Shown here: positions 36,006-47,779 of the stretch, one piece after another
Position numbering within the stretch: the first letter of the stretch is position 1
How the letters are laid out: the number at the start of each line of letters is the position of its first letter
Assembly: GCF_958295425.1 (NCBI RefSeq)
Contig: NC_081141.1
Coordinates: 26,971,865 to 27,035,864, forward strand
DNA from: Solea solea
Taxonomy: Eukaryota > Chordata > Actinopteri > Pleuronectiformes > Soleidae
Direction of reading: 5' to 3'
DNA length: 64,000 bases
Program-made: the position numbers and the translations under genes
Notes under the pieces: model-generated
Database searches by the model: none
What the model was told of the DNA's origin: nothing
What the model saw: only the letters and a program-made list of their open reading frames with translations

Positions 36006-36344
36006 AAAACAAAAAAATCACCTGTCTCAACTTCGTCTGCATCACTGCACCATCCATCATCGCACTGCGTCGGCCGGTGAAAGTAAACAGTCTGGTTTGG
36101 CCACTTAATAAGGTGATTATTGTGATAAAATAATATTCCACAGAGATACAATACTGTCTTCTGCTATAGTGTTATACAATCACCTATAACTTCAATTATA
36201 TATTCTACATCCTGGTCCTTCTAAACTCGGATAAAACAGAACAACACAATACTTTCATTTTGTGAAGCAGGGGCTTCATGTGGCTCCACACAGCAGGTTT
36301 GCTATGGCAAGTAAGTAAGAAGGGGCGGAGGTGGATGAATGGAT

Positions 36345-37015
36345 CATCTTTTAACTGGATGGTTATGGGATGGATCCCTGCCTGCATTAGTTTATGTGTC
36401 TCTGGGTAAGACACTTGTGTGAACGGTTAGGATAGATGTTTGATTAGCAGAAACACTACATTTCTGCAGTATGAGTGGGTAAAAAACGTTTTATTTTATT
36501 TTATTTGACCTTTATTTAACCAGGTATGTCGATTGAGAACCAATTCTCATTTACATTGACGACCTGGCCAAAAGGCAGCATAGACAGTCACACACTGTTT
36601 TACCTGCACTAAAACTGTGTCATCAAGACTAGAAAAGGATGCTATATAAATATAAACCATTTTTCATACTGAGATGAGTGAAAATGTGAAGTTTCTAAGG
36701 CCCATTGTTTTCACATGTCTACTTTTTCCTGATACTTGTGTTCATTTACATTTAAGTAAGCGACGTACAAGAGAGGAATAAGCTACATAGAAGAAGTCTT
36801 GGAAGAGCTGGGTTCTCAAGAGCTTCTTGAAGATAGGCAGGGACGCCCCTGTTCTGGTAGCGCTCGCTAAGTTATTCCACCAGCGTGGAACGACACTGGG
36901 TAACATTTTACATTGGTCCCCCCATGGACGGGTGCCAAAAATGGAACGTTAGGGCCAGTTATTTTGGTTCTATTCCTTACAGAAATAATACATACCGTAC
37001 TAAACAGAACAATTC
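36345..37015. mobile_element. nested dispersed repeats (SINE-like and others)
   Basis: GTGTCTCTGGGTAAGACAC (36398) and GATGCTATATAAATATAAAC (36638) are typical SINE body and tail phrases. They are separated by a repeat at about 36480-36590 with CTTTATTTAACCAGGTATGT, another familiar fish repeat. GAAGATAGGCAGGGACGCC (about 36829) and a GGTCCCCCCATGG block follow. The exact boundaries cannot be set by eye. Confidence 0.45.
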
Positions 37016-37059
37016 TCCACAAGTTATCTACCAATGCCAAGATACTTAAAAAAATATCT

Positions 37060-37160
37060 AAAATAATAATAATAATAATAAAAAAGTATCTAAAATAAAA
37101 AAATATCCAAAAAAAATAAAAATAAATAAAAAATAAAAAAATAATAATAATTAAAAAGGA
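37060..37160. repeat. AAT/AAAT low-complexity run
   Basis: ATA/AAT and AAAAT units with CTAAAAT interruptions. Confidence 0.95.
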
Positions 37161-37169
37161 TACTTCCAA

Positions 37170-38090
37170 GAATTTAAACGGTTCTGATGTTCGTGACTGA
37201 AAAGGTGCTGCATGAATGTGTGAATCTGCTCTGTGAGTGGGTGACATTGAGGTGTCATGATGTATTTGTCAACACCCAAAAAAATGTAATAAGTCGCCTC
37301 CGAATTTAAAATTATTTGTCACCCGCGTCCTTGAGCGTCGCTGATGACGGCAGCGCCGTGAATGCTGCTGCAAATTATGAGCAACCTGCGTAATCGCTGT
37401 CATGTCGTACTAATCTTAGTGTGGTGTGAGTAACGCTCGCCTTGATTGCCCCGCTCTTACAATTGAGTTAAACCCCCTCCATAAATATGCCTCGCAGCAA
37501 AAGGCCAAGAGAGAATAAATGTCACCCCGCACTCATTGAATCACATTTCCATATTCTCTTCAATCAAATTCCTCCCGTACATGAGCGTTTATTCAAAATC
37601 ACTGTGGCACCGCACAGCACGAGCTGCTGAGAGTGTTTTTATTTTCATTTTTCAGTCCAGACGCAGGTGATATTGTAGTGTGTAATGTTTGAATACAAAC
37701 AAATGTCTGGCTGGTTGTTTTTCTCTTTCGATGAAAGCAGTCATCGCGTCACATAATGTGTCCCCAGTTGATGACATCATGAATTGACCCGATTCATACT
37801 GGAAACCCATTTTATACCACGTACAGTAAGTGCAAAATAACTGCTGCTACTTCCTGTCAAAACAATTTCATATATATCATTTAATATTTAGTTTAAGTAC
37901 TTATTCTAGTACAATAAAACATAGACATGTGTTGAACAAATTGGGATTTCGGTGCAGAACCACCTTTGTCAGTGCAGTAATAAGGGATGGAGTTCATCAA
38001 TGGTCAATTAATGCCAGGAAAGTGAAGAGAGCAGGACATGTGCTATGTTGCCTGGTGATTTCCACATACTGCACACAGAATTTTTTTTTT
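37170..38090. other. unique intronic block
   Basis: The stretch 37320-37620 is non-repetitive and unusually rich in CpG and homeodomain-like words (GCAAATTATGAGC, CAATTGAGTTAA), a possible conserved non-coding element. No exon. Confidence 0.35.
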
Positions 38091-38095
38091 AATTC

Positions 38096-38215
38096 TTGTC
38101 CCCACCCACCTCTGCTCTGCTGCTGTATACGCACAAATGCTCCCAAACCCTTTTTAGATGGAAGACACAGCTAACAAATAATGTTAAAATAAAAGGCAGA
38201 ATAACACCAATAACA
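38096..38215. repeat. dispersed repeat (copy of 12730-12940)
   Basis: Shares CTCTGCTGCTGTATAC, TTTTTAGATG and GGCAGAATAACA in the same order with the copy at 12730. Confidence 0.7.
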
Positions 38216-38439
38216 ACAAAAAAATCACTAAAGGTTGTGTATTATGCTTCTTAAGGGTTGATGTCAGCTGTTGTGTGAGTTTGGGTGGAGGGGAAATCTC
38301 TCTCTTTCACTTCCCTCCTCATCAAACGTACAATAACCGCTCTGTCAGTCCACCTGTCGCCACCACTGAGATTTCAATTTTGCACACTCGTCCCCAGACG
38401 CGGTCACGGGCTGACATTTAAGTTCCGCAGCAGGCTGGC

Positions 38440-38463
38440 GGGGGGGCGGGGGGGACGGGGGGG
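38440..38463 (+). repeat. G-rich tract with G-quadruplex potential
   Basis: Three G7 runs (38440-38446, 38448-38454, 38457-38463) are separated by C and AC. Splitting one run gives four G-tracts with 1-2 base loops, an extremely compact quadruplex pattern. It is on the plus strand, so antisense to zmat4 transcription. Confidence 0.85.
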
Positions 38464-38469
38464 TTCTGG

Positions 38470-40385
38470 CTCTGCAGCGGCCATTTGACAGCCTGCTTCT
38501 CAAACACTTTTTGAAAGGGTGAAAGATTACCCAGCAGCCCCAGGTATCCATCACTGCCAGCCACCTGCGGCTCTTCCCACCCAGTGCTGCCCTGCATGAG
38601 CGATGGCTCTGCGGTGCTTCCCCTCCATCACATTTACTTCCTGCCTTCCTAGGCGTCGCCGGTGACTCATGTAAAAGTCGTTTGTTTTGGTTAACTTTGC
38701 TCCGAACGCAGACGAAGACGCGGGAGAAAAATAATCATCCTGCGGTGTCATTTATTTGGGACCAGTTGGAATGCTGTTAGTGTGAATCAGGAATGAGTTG
38801 TGGAGCTGCAGCGTATTCAAGAGAAATACTTCCACTGATCTCAGAATCACTGAGTGACACAAAATTATGTGTGTAAATTAAAAATTTTTTTAAAATAATC
38901 CAAATAACACAAATGGATAATTACCATCTGAACTTTGTGTGTTTGTTTACTTTGTTTGGCTGTTGTTATTATATCTGTGTTTATTTGGTGTTTTTTGCTA
39001 TTATAACCTTTTTCTTTATACACTGTTGTTGTTGCTGCTGCATATTATTTCACTTTCACTTTTGACCAAGAAAGTTTGTGCTTTTTTCCGTTTAAAAGAT
39101 CGAGTTCTAACTCAGTTAAGAGGTTTGAGGTCTGAGTGGCTTCACTTCTTTGACTTCGGTCGTTTACACCTTGTCTCCGCTAGACTCGGTGCGATCGGGG
39201 GTCGCAACATTCAGCCGCTCCAAGTTTGCTTTCACACTCGAGTGAAATGAACCAAACATATTCCCCTCCTCGCCTGAGGCGGCGCTGCATCAAGAATGAC
39301 TGAAGGAGAAGACGAGACAAACGAGGAACAAGAAAACTGGCTCATCTGTTGGTAAATGCATTTGGTTCACTTGAAGTGGACCGAGACCTACGTCTTTAGG
39401 CGGACCAGAGTTCACTTACACAAATGAACTGGACTTTCCGAGCAAAGGAACCAGGATTCGATTTAGAAGGAGCTGGTGTATCTTTGATCTCTCAGCCCTC
39501 TGCTGTTTGTTGTTGGAGTTGATGTTACACCATAAATCTGATGTAAAACCTTTACATTTTTGGGACTCACTTCTCTAGTTTTTCCCGCTCTTGGCCGACT
39601 CAAGTCTCCGACTCAGTAAACTACGAGGACACGGTCACTGTGAGCTGCTCCGTGTCTCACACAGATTGGCGTTTCTCTCGTCGCCCCGCCGAGTTGAGTT
39701 ATTTCATTTGCTCCGCAGTAAATCTGCGGTCGTCCTCTCGGCTAATTGAGACCTATTGCCTGAGCCGCTGGGAGGGAACACGGTGGCACAGTGACTGATC
39801 AGCAGCTCAGCCCTCCGTGTGGCCTGTTTGTGTGCGAGGAAAAAGGTGGTGCGGGTCCAGAGTTCACGCTAAATTAACCAGCAGCCATCTGCCCCGCTCA
39901 GATGGTGCAGGTTTACTTCATTCCCTCTCCGACTGTCGCCCGAGCGCCGGGGCTGAACAGAGCATATGCTGAATCTGAATCCAAATGAAATAAATTGTTG
40001 CAACAGCGGGGGACATTATAATGAATTACTGTGTGAAATGGAGCCGCGGAATGAAATCATCACTCAAAAGTTGAAAAAAAAGAATAAAATAAAATATGGA
40101 AAATGTGCAGTTAGTGGAGATTCTGCTCGAGCGATCTCGTGTTTAAATTGAACACTTAGTGTGCACCGGGACATGCTCTGCTCTTTGTTTCCTTGTGAAG
40201 AGGACGTTAATCAGCTCACTGTAATTTACTCGCCTCCGAGCCTGCTATTAAGGCAATAATAGTTCTATTTCAGGGTCAGGGGGAGTGTTGAATTACCACT
40301 GCGGGCAAGACGAGAGCAACAGCTCGGAAATTGCAACTTCAAGAATCTGCAGGAGGAAAAAAAAATGGCGAGGAAACCGGAAGGA
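38470..40385. other. no gene recognised
   Basis: Unique-looking intron sequence. The stretches 39700-39950 and 39965-40150 are GC-balanced and non-repetitive. A 103-codon plus ORF (38939-39250) has no recognisable domain. Confidence 0.45.

Positions 40386-40390
<5 letters not shown>

Positions 40391-40420
<30 letters not shown>
40391..40420. repeat. (GA)15 microsatellite
   Basis: Uninterrupted GA. Confidence 0.98.
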
Positions 40421-40423
<3 letters not shown>

Positions 40424-40561
40424 GTTTTAAATCACATCCGCCAGAGGAGCAGCTCTGATTACAGCTGTGAAGGAGTCTGGAGAATCACAATTTGTCTTTG
40501 GGGTTGTTTGGCAGGTTTAAATTTAGTGTTTTGCTGTGAGAGCGGACAAAATCAAACACAA

Positions 40562-40565
40562 TACA

Positions 40566-40613
<48 letters not shown>

Positions 40614-40630
40614 TATACATATACATACAT
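40562..40630. repeat. TA/ATAC microsatellite
   Basis: A TA run with ATAC and GTAT interruptions, directly abutting the transposon end at 40634. Confidence 0.97.
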
Positions 40631-40633
40631 ATG

Positions 40634-41000
40634 TACAGTTGCATTCAGAACTATTCAACCCCCATTGCATTTTAGGTTCATTTACAGTCATTAAATGTAG
40701 GATTTAGTGTTAAATTTGGACAAAATCCTTGTAATCCTTGTTTAATTTAACTGTTTTAACTGTTCTTGTGTCATTTGTGTATATTTTGCCAATAAACCTA
40801 TCATTTCCAGTGGGGATTGAATCATTTTGGTTGCTTTGATGGATAGAGAAGTTTCACCTATTTCTAACAGACAGTGAAAACAACCGGTCACCACAATTTC
40901 TAAGTGAAAACCCATCGATTACACTTCCTGTTCTTATTTCAAAGTAAAAGCACTCCAGAGCGTTTGCAGTGTTTTAAATTTAAATGACGGATGTTTTTCA
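40634..41000 (+). mobile_element. DNA transposon left end (CAGTTGCATTCA type)
   Basis: ACAGTTGCATTCAGAACTAT and TCAACCCCCATTGCA match the inverted-repeat end of a common fish DNA element (CAGTTGCAATCAAAATTATT CAACCCCC). No right-hand inverted copy was found within 400 bp, so the element is truncated or its end has decayed. Confidence 0.55.
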
Positions 41001-41024
41001 AAGGCAAACCTTCTGTAAAACCTT

Positions 41025-41440
41025 GCAGAACATGCTCATTGTTGTCAGTGAGCTACTCTCAGGTCACATGACGGTAGTGACCAAACCAACTCCTCAACTC
41101 TCCATGTGAGGGAACTACGGTGGCCTTCACATACCAGACAAGGTGTCTTTCTTCTCTGTTTTTGTCACAAGTTTCCACTTCCGACTGCAAAACACAAACT
41201 CTGCTGCTGCTTTGTCCTTTGGGGCTTCTGTAGAAGACGGTCGCCACCATAATGCGAGGCAACAAACACGTACACAAACAACATATATTCAAACCTCCGA
41301 TAACCTGGATCTTTGAAGGTGACATAGACCGGAAGCTCCAATTAACGCTGCGTTTGTGTGTGTATCTGCGTCATTACCTCGTTTATGAAACCCTAAAGTT
41401 TCAGAACAAACAGTTCAGCCACTGCTGAGAAAATAGTGTT
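41025..41440. repeat. dispersed fish repeat
   Basis: GAAGGTGACATAGACCGGAA and GCTCCAATTAACGCTGC are phrases of a familiar dispersed teleost repeat. Boundaries uncertain. Confidence 0.45.
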
Positions 41441-41449
41441 GTATTGTTT

Positions 41450-43260
41450 TCCTGGGCTCTGCGAAGCGGATCGACACTTCCTTAATTTGATGTCGTCATC
41501 AGAAATCCTCACCACCGTAGCGCCTCCCGGTGCGGGCACTAGTCCGGGCACATCCGGTTGCGTACATTCAACCGCAGAAGAAGAAGAAGAACTAGTCTCG
41601 TTGTAGCTGCTGAGATGCAGAGCATCCACCGTGCCAGAGGGGGAGCTGTGTATCTGAGAGCTGGCCTATCTATTACGTCACTTCCAGGTACCTGGCCAAT
41701 CACAGGACAGTTGTAAAGCTCTCGTTGGCTGGCCAATCACAGCAACTGTTTGGTCTGAAACAGCGTGGCTGACGAGAGCGTCAGTGAGGAGATATTTTGA
41801 TCGGCTCGTTTGCAGCGATTAGGAGGTTTTTAATCATGAAAACAAGTTATTATATGTAAGTAGACCTCCATAACTAACATATATGTGTGATACAAGCATT
41901 CTATGTCGCCTTTAAGAGTTAAGGACAAAGCCATCAACAGCAGTAATAAAGTAAGTGCAGGTGTTGCAGCAGAGTCAGAGATGGATCGAGGATCAGCACT
42001 TTCACACCCTTTTCAAACAGCTTTCACCGTGGCAACATCCTGTGTCTCTCCACATGAAGAGTGTTCTCCCTGCACATGAGAGGAGCTGCATCACCACGAG
42101 AGCCACTTTGTGAATGTGTCTGGCCTGAGATCATCTTCACATGCAGCAGACGCAGAGCATACGTGAAGTATAATGGACCGTTCCTCTGAAAGCCTGGCGT
42201 TCAACTGGGCTCCATTTTCAGTGGTGTATGAGCGCATATTGCCAATTCATCCAAAGAGGAAAAGTAATTCCTGTTTTATATCGAAGTCTGCACAAAAAGA
42301 AGTGATTTTTATCGAGCCTATAACAAATAAAGTGTCTTTAAAGACAACAACAATTAAGTTAATTGTCTACAAAGACAATCGCGGCGGTAAATTCTCCTCC
42401 ACTGAAGTTGGCCCCGCTTCTTTTTTTTTAAATATTATAATCAATCACAATCATCTTAAGCGGCGCCGAGCACAGCAGAAACCTGCAATATAGGAGACGA
42501 GAACACAATATCACAGAAAAATACAAGATGCTATTTTACAAGATTATACCAACTTTTACAATCTATATCTCAAACTACGCGGCTGTTCTGCTCAATTATT
42601 CTGCGATGACCCGATACAAACAGAGAAAATCCAGTGTCTTACAAGCTCAGTTAGCTGTTGTTGTCAACAGACTGGTGCGCGTGACACAAATGTAAGTTTA
42701 CTGGAAGAAAAGCAGCGGTGAACGCCCAGATGAAGCTAATTGACATGATGTGAGGTGAAGCCTTTTGTTAAGTGTCTACAATCAGTGTTTTTTCTTTGGT
42801 ACATGAGCTCCTCTCAGCCCCGAGCAGCTTCTTGGCATATGGAGCTTATGTGATTTTAACTCACTAACTATGTATAAGAGCCTCACTGAAAACTCTGAAA
42901 GGGTTCAGTGGAGAAATGGAGGTTTATTACGTGCAGTGAGAAGTGGAACAATCTCCGTTTCTGAGATTAACTCGGACGTCTTTTCTCCTCGGAGATGTTT
43001 GGAGTGAAAAAAACCCCCAAAACTTCACATTTTTGAATGCAACGCTGTAAATCACAGGAGTTTTTTTTAGTGACAGCAACTTAAACACAAACAGAATTTG
43101 ACGGATGCACTATGGTTTTCATACAGGTTTATGAATATGCACATTATTTTTCAGCGGTGGTCAGTCATCCTGTCAACATTTGTGTGTTAGACATTTGTTT
43201 GTTTTCTTTTGCCAGAGAATTTAGAAATGAAATCAAATAAGATGTAAATAGAGCAGAAAC
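41450..43260. other. no gene recognised
   Basis: Includes an AAG triplet run near 41577-41590 and a unique stretch at 42170-42480 that encodes a short ORF with no recognisable domain and may be conserved non-coding. No exon. Confidence 0.45.
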
Positions 43261-43265
43261 AAAAG

Positions 43266-43330
43266 CAGGGCCGGTCCTGGACATCTTGGGGCCCGCAGCA
43301 TTATAGATTACATCTGTGTATGATTCGTTG
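43266..43330. mobile_element. hAT-like terminus (CAGGGCCGG type)
   Basis: CAGGGCCGGTCCTGGACATC and TTGGGGCCC resemble the end of hAT-type elements, like the one at 9253. No right end was identified. Confidence 0.45.
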
Positions 43331-43454
43331 AGAAGATTTTAAAACGGCATTAATTCTGACACTGAGACAGATTAAGGTCCCAGTTACAGAAATAAACTGA
43401 TAAATACATTTATTTAGAATTCTAACTTTTTAAAACTTGAGTTATCTAAACATG

Positions 43455-43665
43455 ATTACTATCATTGCCATTCTCATTTTTTCCTTTCACCCCAACCTGT
43501 CTAGGCAGATGGCCGCACAGCTTTGAGAGTGGAGTTTTTTTCTCTCCACTGTTGCCTCTGGTGTTTGTTTATTGTGTGAATTGTTGTGTTTTCTCTGCTC
43601 TGATGTTGTCTTTGTACAGAGCCTTGAGATTTCACACTATACAGATAAAATTGAGTTGAAATTCT
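43455..43665 (+). mobile_element. LINE-like 3' end
   Basis: CCAACCTGTCTAGGCAGATG, GAGTTTTTTTCTCTCCACTG and TACAGATAAAATTGAGTTGA occur in the order of a very common fish non-LTR 3' end (gcagatggccgcc, gagtttttccttgccactg, tatacaaataaaattgaattga). Confidence 0.7.
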
Positions 43666-43765
43666 AGCACTACTCGACTCGGCAATGGCGACCACATTTC
43701 CAGACATGTCGGGGGTTTCAAAGAGACAGTATGCTCATCTTCTTGGTCCACACTTCCCAAATTAA

Positions 43766-43837
43766 AGGGGGCACCCGGATTTGAACCAGGGACCTCTTGA
43801 TCTGCAGTCAAATGCTCTACCCCTGAGCTACACCCCC
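43766..43837 (-). tRNA. tRNA-Cys (anticodon GCA)
   Basis: The minus strand folds into a complete 72-nt cloverleaf. The acceptor strand starts GGGGGTG and ends TGCCCCC with discriminator T. The D arm is AGCTCAGGGGTAGAGC, the anticodon stem TTTGA/TCAAG encloses loop CTGCAGA (anticodon GCA at 43805-43803), and the T arm is CCTGG-TTCAAAT-CCGGG. A and B boxes are present. It differs from the usual vertebrate tRNA-Cys at a few sites: G for T in the D loop, a G-U pair at the base of the acceptor stem, and a T-G wobble in the T stem. There is no intron. Downstream on its strand is CTTTAATTT rather than a clean T4 run, so termination may be weak. It lies in the long zmat4 intron in sense orientation. 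It may be a functional gene or a fairly recent retroposed copy; the intact fold argues against an old SINE head. The 120-codon minus ORF across it is an artefact. Confidence 0.88.
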
Positions 43838-43998
43838 ATACACCCCCCTTACCTGACTTGCACATCGCATTCATTGGACAGCAGAAACCACTGTGTGTAT
43901 AAAACACAATCATGTTGATGCCTCCCTGACTTGAAGCCTCTTCCACTCCCTCTCTGCACCTGAACCTCACTCGTTGGAGATTTGATGAGTGCAATTGC

Positions 43999-44055
43999 CT
44001 GGGGCCCTGAGCTCAGACCTCAGGGACCCCTGGTTACATTTGCCCCAGGCCCTCA
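43999..44055. repeat. short inverted repeat
   Basis: GCCTGGGGC at 43999 is the exact reverse complement of GCCCCAGGC near 44042. The 33-odd bases between are GC-rich. It is probably a remnant of a transposon end or a chance hairpin. Confidence 0.5.
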
Positions 44056-44489
44056 AAGTCCCTTGAAACCCTTTAGGCAGGTTGAAAAAGTTTGTGTGTG
44101 TGTAACTTAACTCAAACTGCCAGAATCAGGTCCAGAAAGCTGAACTTGAGTCAGTAAAGATGAAAAACGTGCTCTTATTGTGGCATCTCTGCTACAGGAA
44201 CATGCACCGAGTCCAGTTTACGTCTTAAATCTCACCCAGAAGTAAAAGTCATCCTCTCTCTGAACAGTCCTCCACAAAAATTATCCTTTTAAGAATTCTG
44301 AGTCCAGCACTAAAACCGAAAAGTGCTGAAAACACAAATCAATCCTTGTAAAAATGCACTTTTATAGCCCACACCACCTCAGATTTACAGCTCCAGAGAG
44401 TTTCATGTGCTCTGACCACAGCGCGGGCAGCAGAGTGTGGAAAACACATCATTGCTTTGGCTCCGTTTCACTTCCCATCACTATTTTCT

Positions 44490-44490
<1 letters not shown>

Positions 44491-44525
<35 letters not shown>

Positions 44526-44531
44526 ACACAC
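44491..44531. repeat. (CA)n microsatellite with one GA
   Basis: About twenty units, interrupted by one GACA. Confidence 0.98.
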
Positions 44532-44945
44532 GGTGCGTTTAATGATCGCAGGTAACTTGTCACAACACAAGGAAACGGAGTCGCAGACAGAAGCGGGACG
44601 TTCCCTCACATCAGTATGTTAGCAGAGAAAAACAAACAGTTACTCGAGCTGTGTCAAGTACAGTGACGCGCCGCGGCTCATCTGGAGGAGGACGACTCTG
44701 TTCTGCACCAATCAGACGTCTCTGTTACACTTTCACTTGTCAAGAAAAAAAGAACCGCACACCAAACCTTTAGGTGAAAGCAAACACGTGATGACAACAT
44801 TATGAAAGGGTTCAGATCCCAGAGGAAAGCCACTGTAATCAATTTGTTTTTCCGGCACCTCCTGTCTATACTTTGCATTATTGAATATATAATAACATCC
44901 TCTCTGGCGAGGATTAAAGTGATTAGAGGATCAATCTAGTGTCAG

Positions 44946-44969
44946 CTGCTGCTGCTGCTGCTGCTGCTG
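44946..44969. repeat. (CTG)8 trinucleotide repeat
   Basis: Eight CTG units, which are CAG on the transcribed zmat4 sense strand. Confidence 0.98.
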
Positions 44970-45609
44970 GAAATCACAGTGGGTAAAGTATAAGCATACT
45001 TCAAGTCACTGTGATTAATAATATTTATGATTTACTTTAGACTTAACAGTAAACGACCTAACGTGGAACTTAATAAGGGATAAAATGGACTTTAATTAGT
45101 CATTTAAATTAGAAAAAGTCGTATGAAACATATCCCGTCTCTTCAACAAGGCAAGTGTATTTGTATTGCACTATTCATACACAGTCAACTCAAAGTGCTT
45201 AAGGCATTAACATTAGAACTAAAATAGACCTTAAAATCATAAAAGACAACAGTGGGATTTTGAGAATTTAAGAAAAAGCTGCCGTGATCAATGATGATGT
45301 TTTCAGGCCTGATTTAAGTGAGCTGACGACAAGTGTTCAGGACGTTTGTTTTGGTTCTGAAACACACAAGACTGTTGAATCATGGGAAGTCAGTGTAGTG
45401 ATCTGAGGACCGGTGAGGATGAGGATTGTTCTACATATGTGCAAAATGCAGCCATTTCCTGGGATTTAAATTTAAAGAAAACAAAAGTTAAGTTTCCTTT
45501 TAAAATGTGCCCTTTTTTAATGTACTTATATTCATTTATATTAGATTTTTGCAGACAATAGAAGAAATGTATTAATCAATGGATTTTTTTCATGGCCAAC
45601 TTTCATTAA

Positions 45610-45730
45610 TAACTTTAACCTCTGACCCCTAACATGTTTTCTTTAAAGGAATACTTCAATACAAAGCTAAATGCAAATCTGTGAAGTATTCCTGTAAAGA
45701 AAACACGTTAGGAGCCAGAGGTTAAAGTTA
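45610..45730. repeat. long inverted repeat: 49-bp arms, 23-base loop
   Basis: The left arm (45610-45658) begins TAACTTTAACCTCTG and the right arm (45682-45730) ends with its reverse complement. Over 49 positions only four differ. The loop is CAAAGCTAAATGCAAATC plus flanks. The arms meet at GGAATACTTCA, and GAATACTTCAC..TTTGCATTTAGC resembles a dispersed fish repeat phrase, so a foldback MITE is the simplest reading. A transcript in either direction would form a long hairpin. Confidence 0.93.
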
Positions 45731-45734
45731 GGGT

Positions 45735-47520
45735 TTCTTTTTTTATTATATGGCAGGTGTTGCTGTATACCTTAACCCTTAGACCACAGAGCATTTAGGC
45801 TGCTTTTTTCCCCATTACTATGTTAAATGTAGATACAGAGGCTATAAAAGTGTGCAATATAGAATGTATTATATCCTTTTCTTTCAGCACAACCTATAGG
45901 CAATCTGATGAACTTCAGTTTCAACACACTTGAGCAAAAAGTTCTCAATTTTTGTTTTAAATTGGATTAAATTTGTGAAATTTGGCTTGTTTTTTTGACA
46001 AAAAAATTTAAATGGCGAGTGGCGACCACAACAATAGCAGTAACAGGAAGTAGCTGCACTTTCACACACGTGTGCAGTTACAGCAGCATCTTTATTGGCC
46101 GGCGAGTATAGCGCGACTTTACCTAAAAAAGGACAATGCTATAATGTGAGACTCACACACAGATGCTGATGGTGTGAGTGTGCTGCCTGTGTCTGTACAG
46201 AACACTGTTTGTCTGTCTGTCACTGTCAGTTACGCTTCCACGGGAGACTCTTCTTCTTCTTCTTCTTCTTCTTCTTCCATCAGTGGAGCAGAACAGATGC
46301 TCGGGGCCGCGGCTCGTGTTTAATTTAGCCGCCGCACTGGGACACAACGCGGGAAGACAGAAAGGCTCTGATATTTCAGCATCTAAAACTGTAGGAGTCC
46401 CATTATATTCCCGCGCAATAAAACAAATTAAATAGCAATCATGTCTCTATATAGCTCCAGTTTCTAATAATTACAGTGATCTATGGCACCCACATGTGCC
46501 TCCATTACAGAGGCCTTAACTAGAACCAGGATCATTAGAGTGAGACTTCAGTTCAAATCTATTCTTTTCACTTTCAATGTACCTGGGATTAATGCGGCGA
46601 TATCAAAAAACAGATCCAAGGTCCCAGAGCCAATCTATAACTTATTTAACTACATAGGAATCATGGTAGGCAGTTTATTAGGTACAGTTAGTGAAAGGTA
46701 ATGTGGTCAATTACAACAATTTCAATAAAAATATCATATTATGAGGGTGTAAAGTATCAGAAACCTTTACTACAATTGCAGTTGCTACTGATTCATTTAC
46801 ATGTAGAGAATGACTGTATAATCTGGGTTAAGATTCAGATTCACTGAGTTTATTTTTTGGGGGAATTTAAAGCTGCAGTAATTTAACTTTTGGTTATTTT
46901 ATTCTGTTGTAATAATTCTGCCTCTGTTTGGTCTTTGTTAACAGAAAGGATATAACATTATTTGTATTCTGTGTCCGTATTAGCCCATATTAAACAGCTA
47001 TTACCATACTATTCCCATGTTGTTACTATAATTTAAAGTGATGCTATTAAGGTTTTATCTAAGTTAATGAGGATCACTCTAAATTAGCTGAATAGCAACG
47101 CTTGCTTTGCATTGTAAAGTTGTATTTGTTGTTAAATTGTCCTTATATTAATGACGACACATTCATTTATTATGAGTTTAAAGTTGTGACTGTATGATGG
47201 GCATGTTTGCTAAGAAAAGGGCAATTAAAAAGACTTAAAATGCTACATATATATTATCTTATTCAGCTGTTGATCGTGACACACTGACAGAATAATACCC
47301 AGGCAACGCACCATACTATTTATCCATCATGGCTTTTCTGCTGCTCGCCATAAGAGCAGCTTGTCCACTTCAGATAATGATAAAAAAACCTAATGGTGTC
47401 CATCATACTAAAGCATGGAATCAGCTAATGTGGAGCTGAGCTGATCTTTTGGCCTCATCTCGTGGAGAGAGACAGAGTCCGTCTCACAGGGAAACTTGGC
47501 AACCAATCAAATCTGCCGTG
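45735..47520. other. no gene recognised
   Basis: Contains a TTC run (46251-46277) and AT-rich sequence; 46855-46975 shares the GCAGTAA..TTGGTT / TTCTGCCTCTGTTTGGTC phrases of a dispersed repeat also near 12880-12930 in inverted orientation. No exon. Confidence 0.45.
46251..46277. repeat. (TTC)9 trinucleotide repeat
   Basis: Nine TTC units. Confidence 0.98.
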
Positions 47521-47524
47521 TGTG

Positions 47525-47526
<2 letters not shown>

Positions 47527-47568
<42 letters not shown>
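47527..47568. repeat. (CTG)14 trinucleotide repeat
   Basis: Fourteen perfect CTG units, which are CAG on the zmat4 sense strand. It reads as poly-Leu in a spurious plus ORF. Confidence 0.99.
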
Positions 47569-47779
47569 AGGACGAGCACTCAGGAGAAGACAGGACTAAA
47601 CACAGTGAGTGGGAGACACGTTAGCGAACAGACTGATGGATAATGCAGCCATGTTTACATCTGGATGCTGTGCAGTGCTTTAAAAGGTAACAGTCACGTG
47701 GACGTTGGCTGTAGTATTTGAATGTTGTTAGACAGAATATTCACAATCCATAACAAATACCCTATTGTTTCGTCCAGCC

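Larger units (their letters stand above)
44060..45600. other. no gene recognised
   Basis: Contains a CA microsatellite (44491-44531) and (CTG)8 (44946-44969). The rest is unique-looking with no exon. Confidence 0.5.

Noticed and set aside
43632..43994. 120-codon minus ORF containing GCSSGVEHLTADQEVPGS
   Set aside because: This is the familiar false translation of a tRNA-Cys gene.
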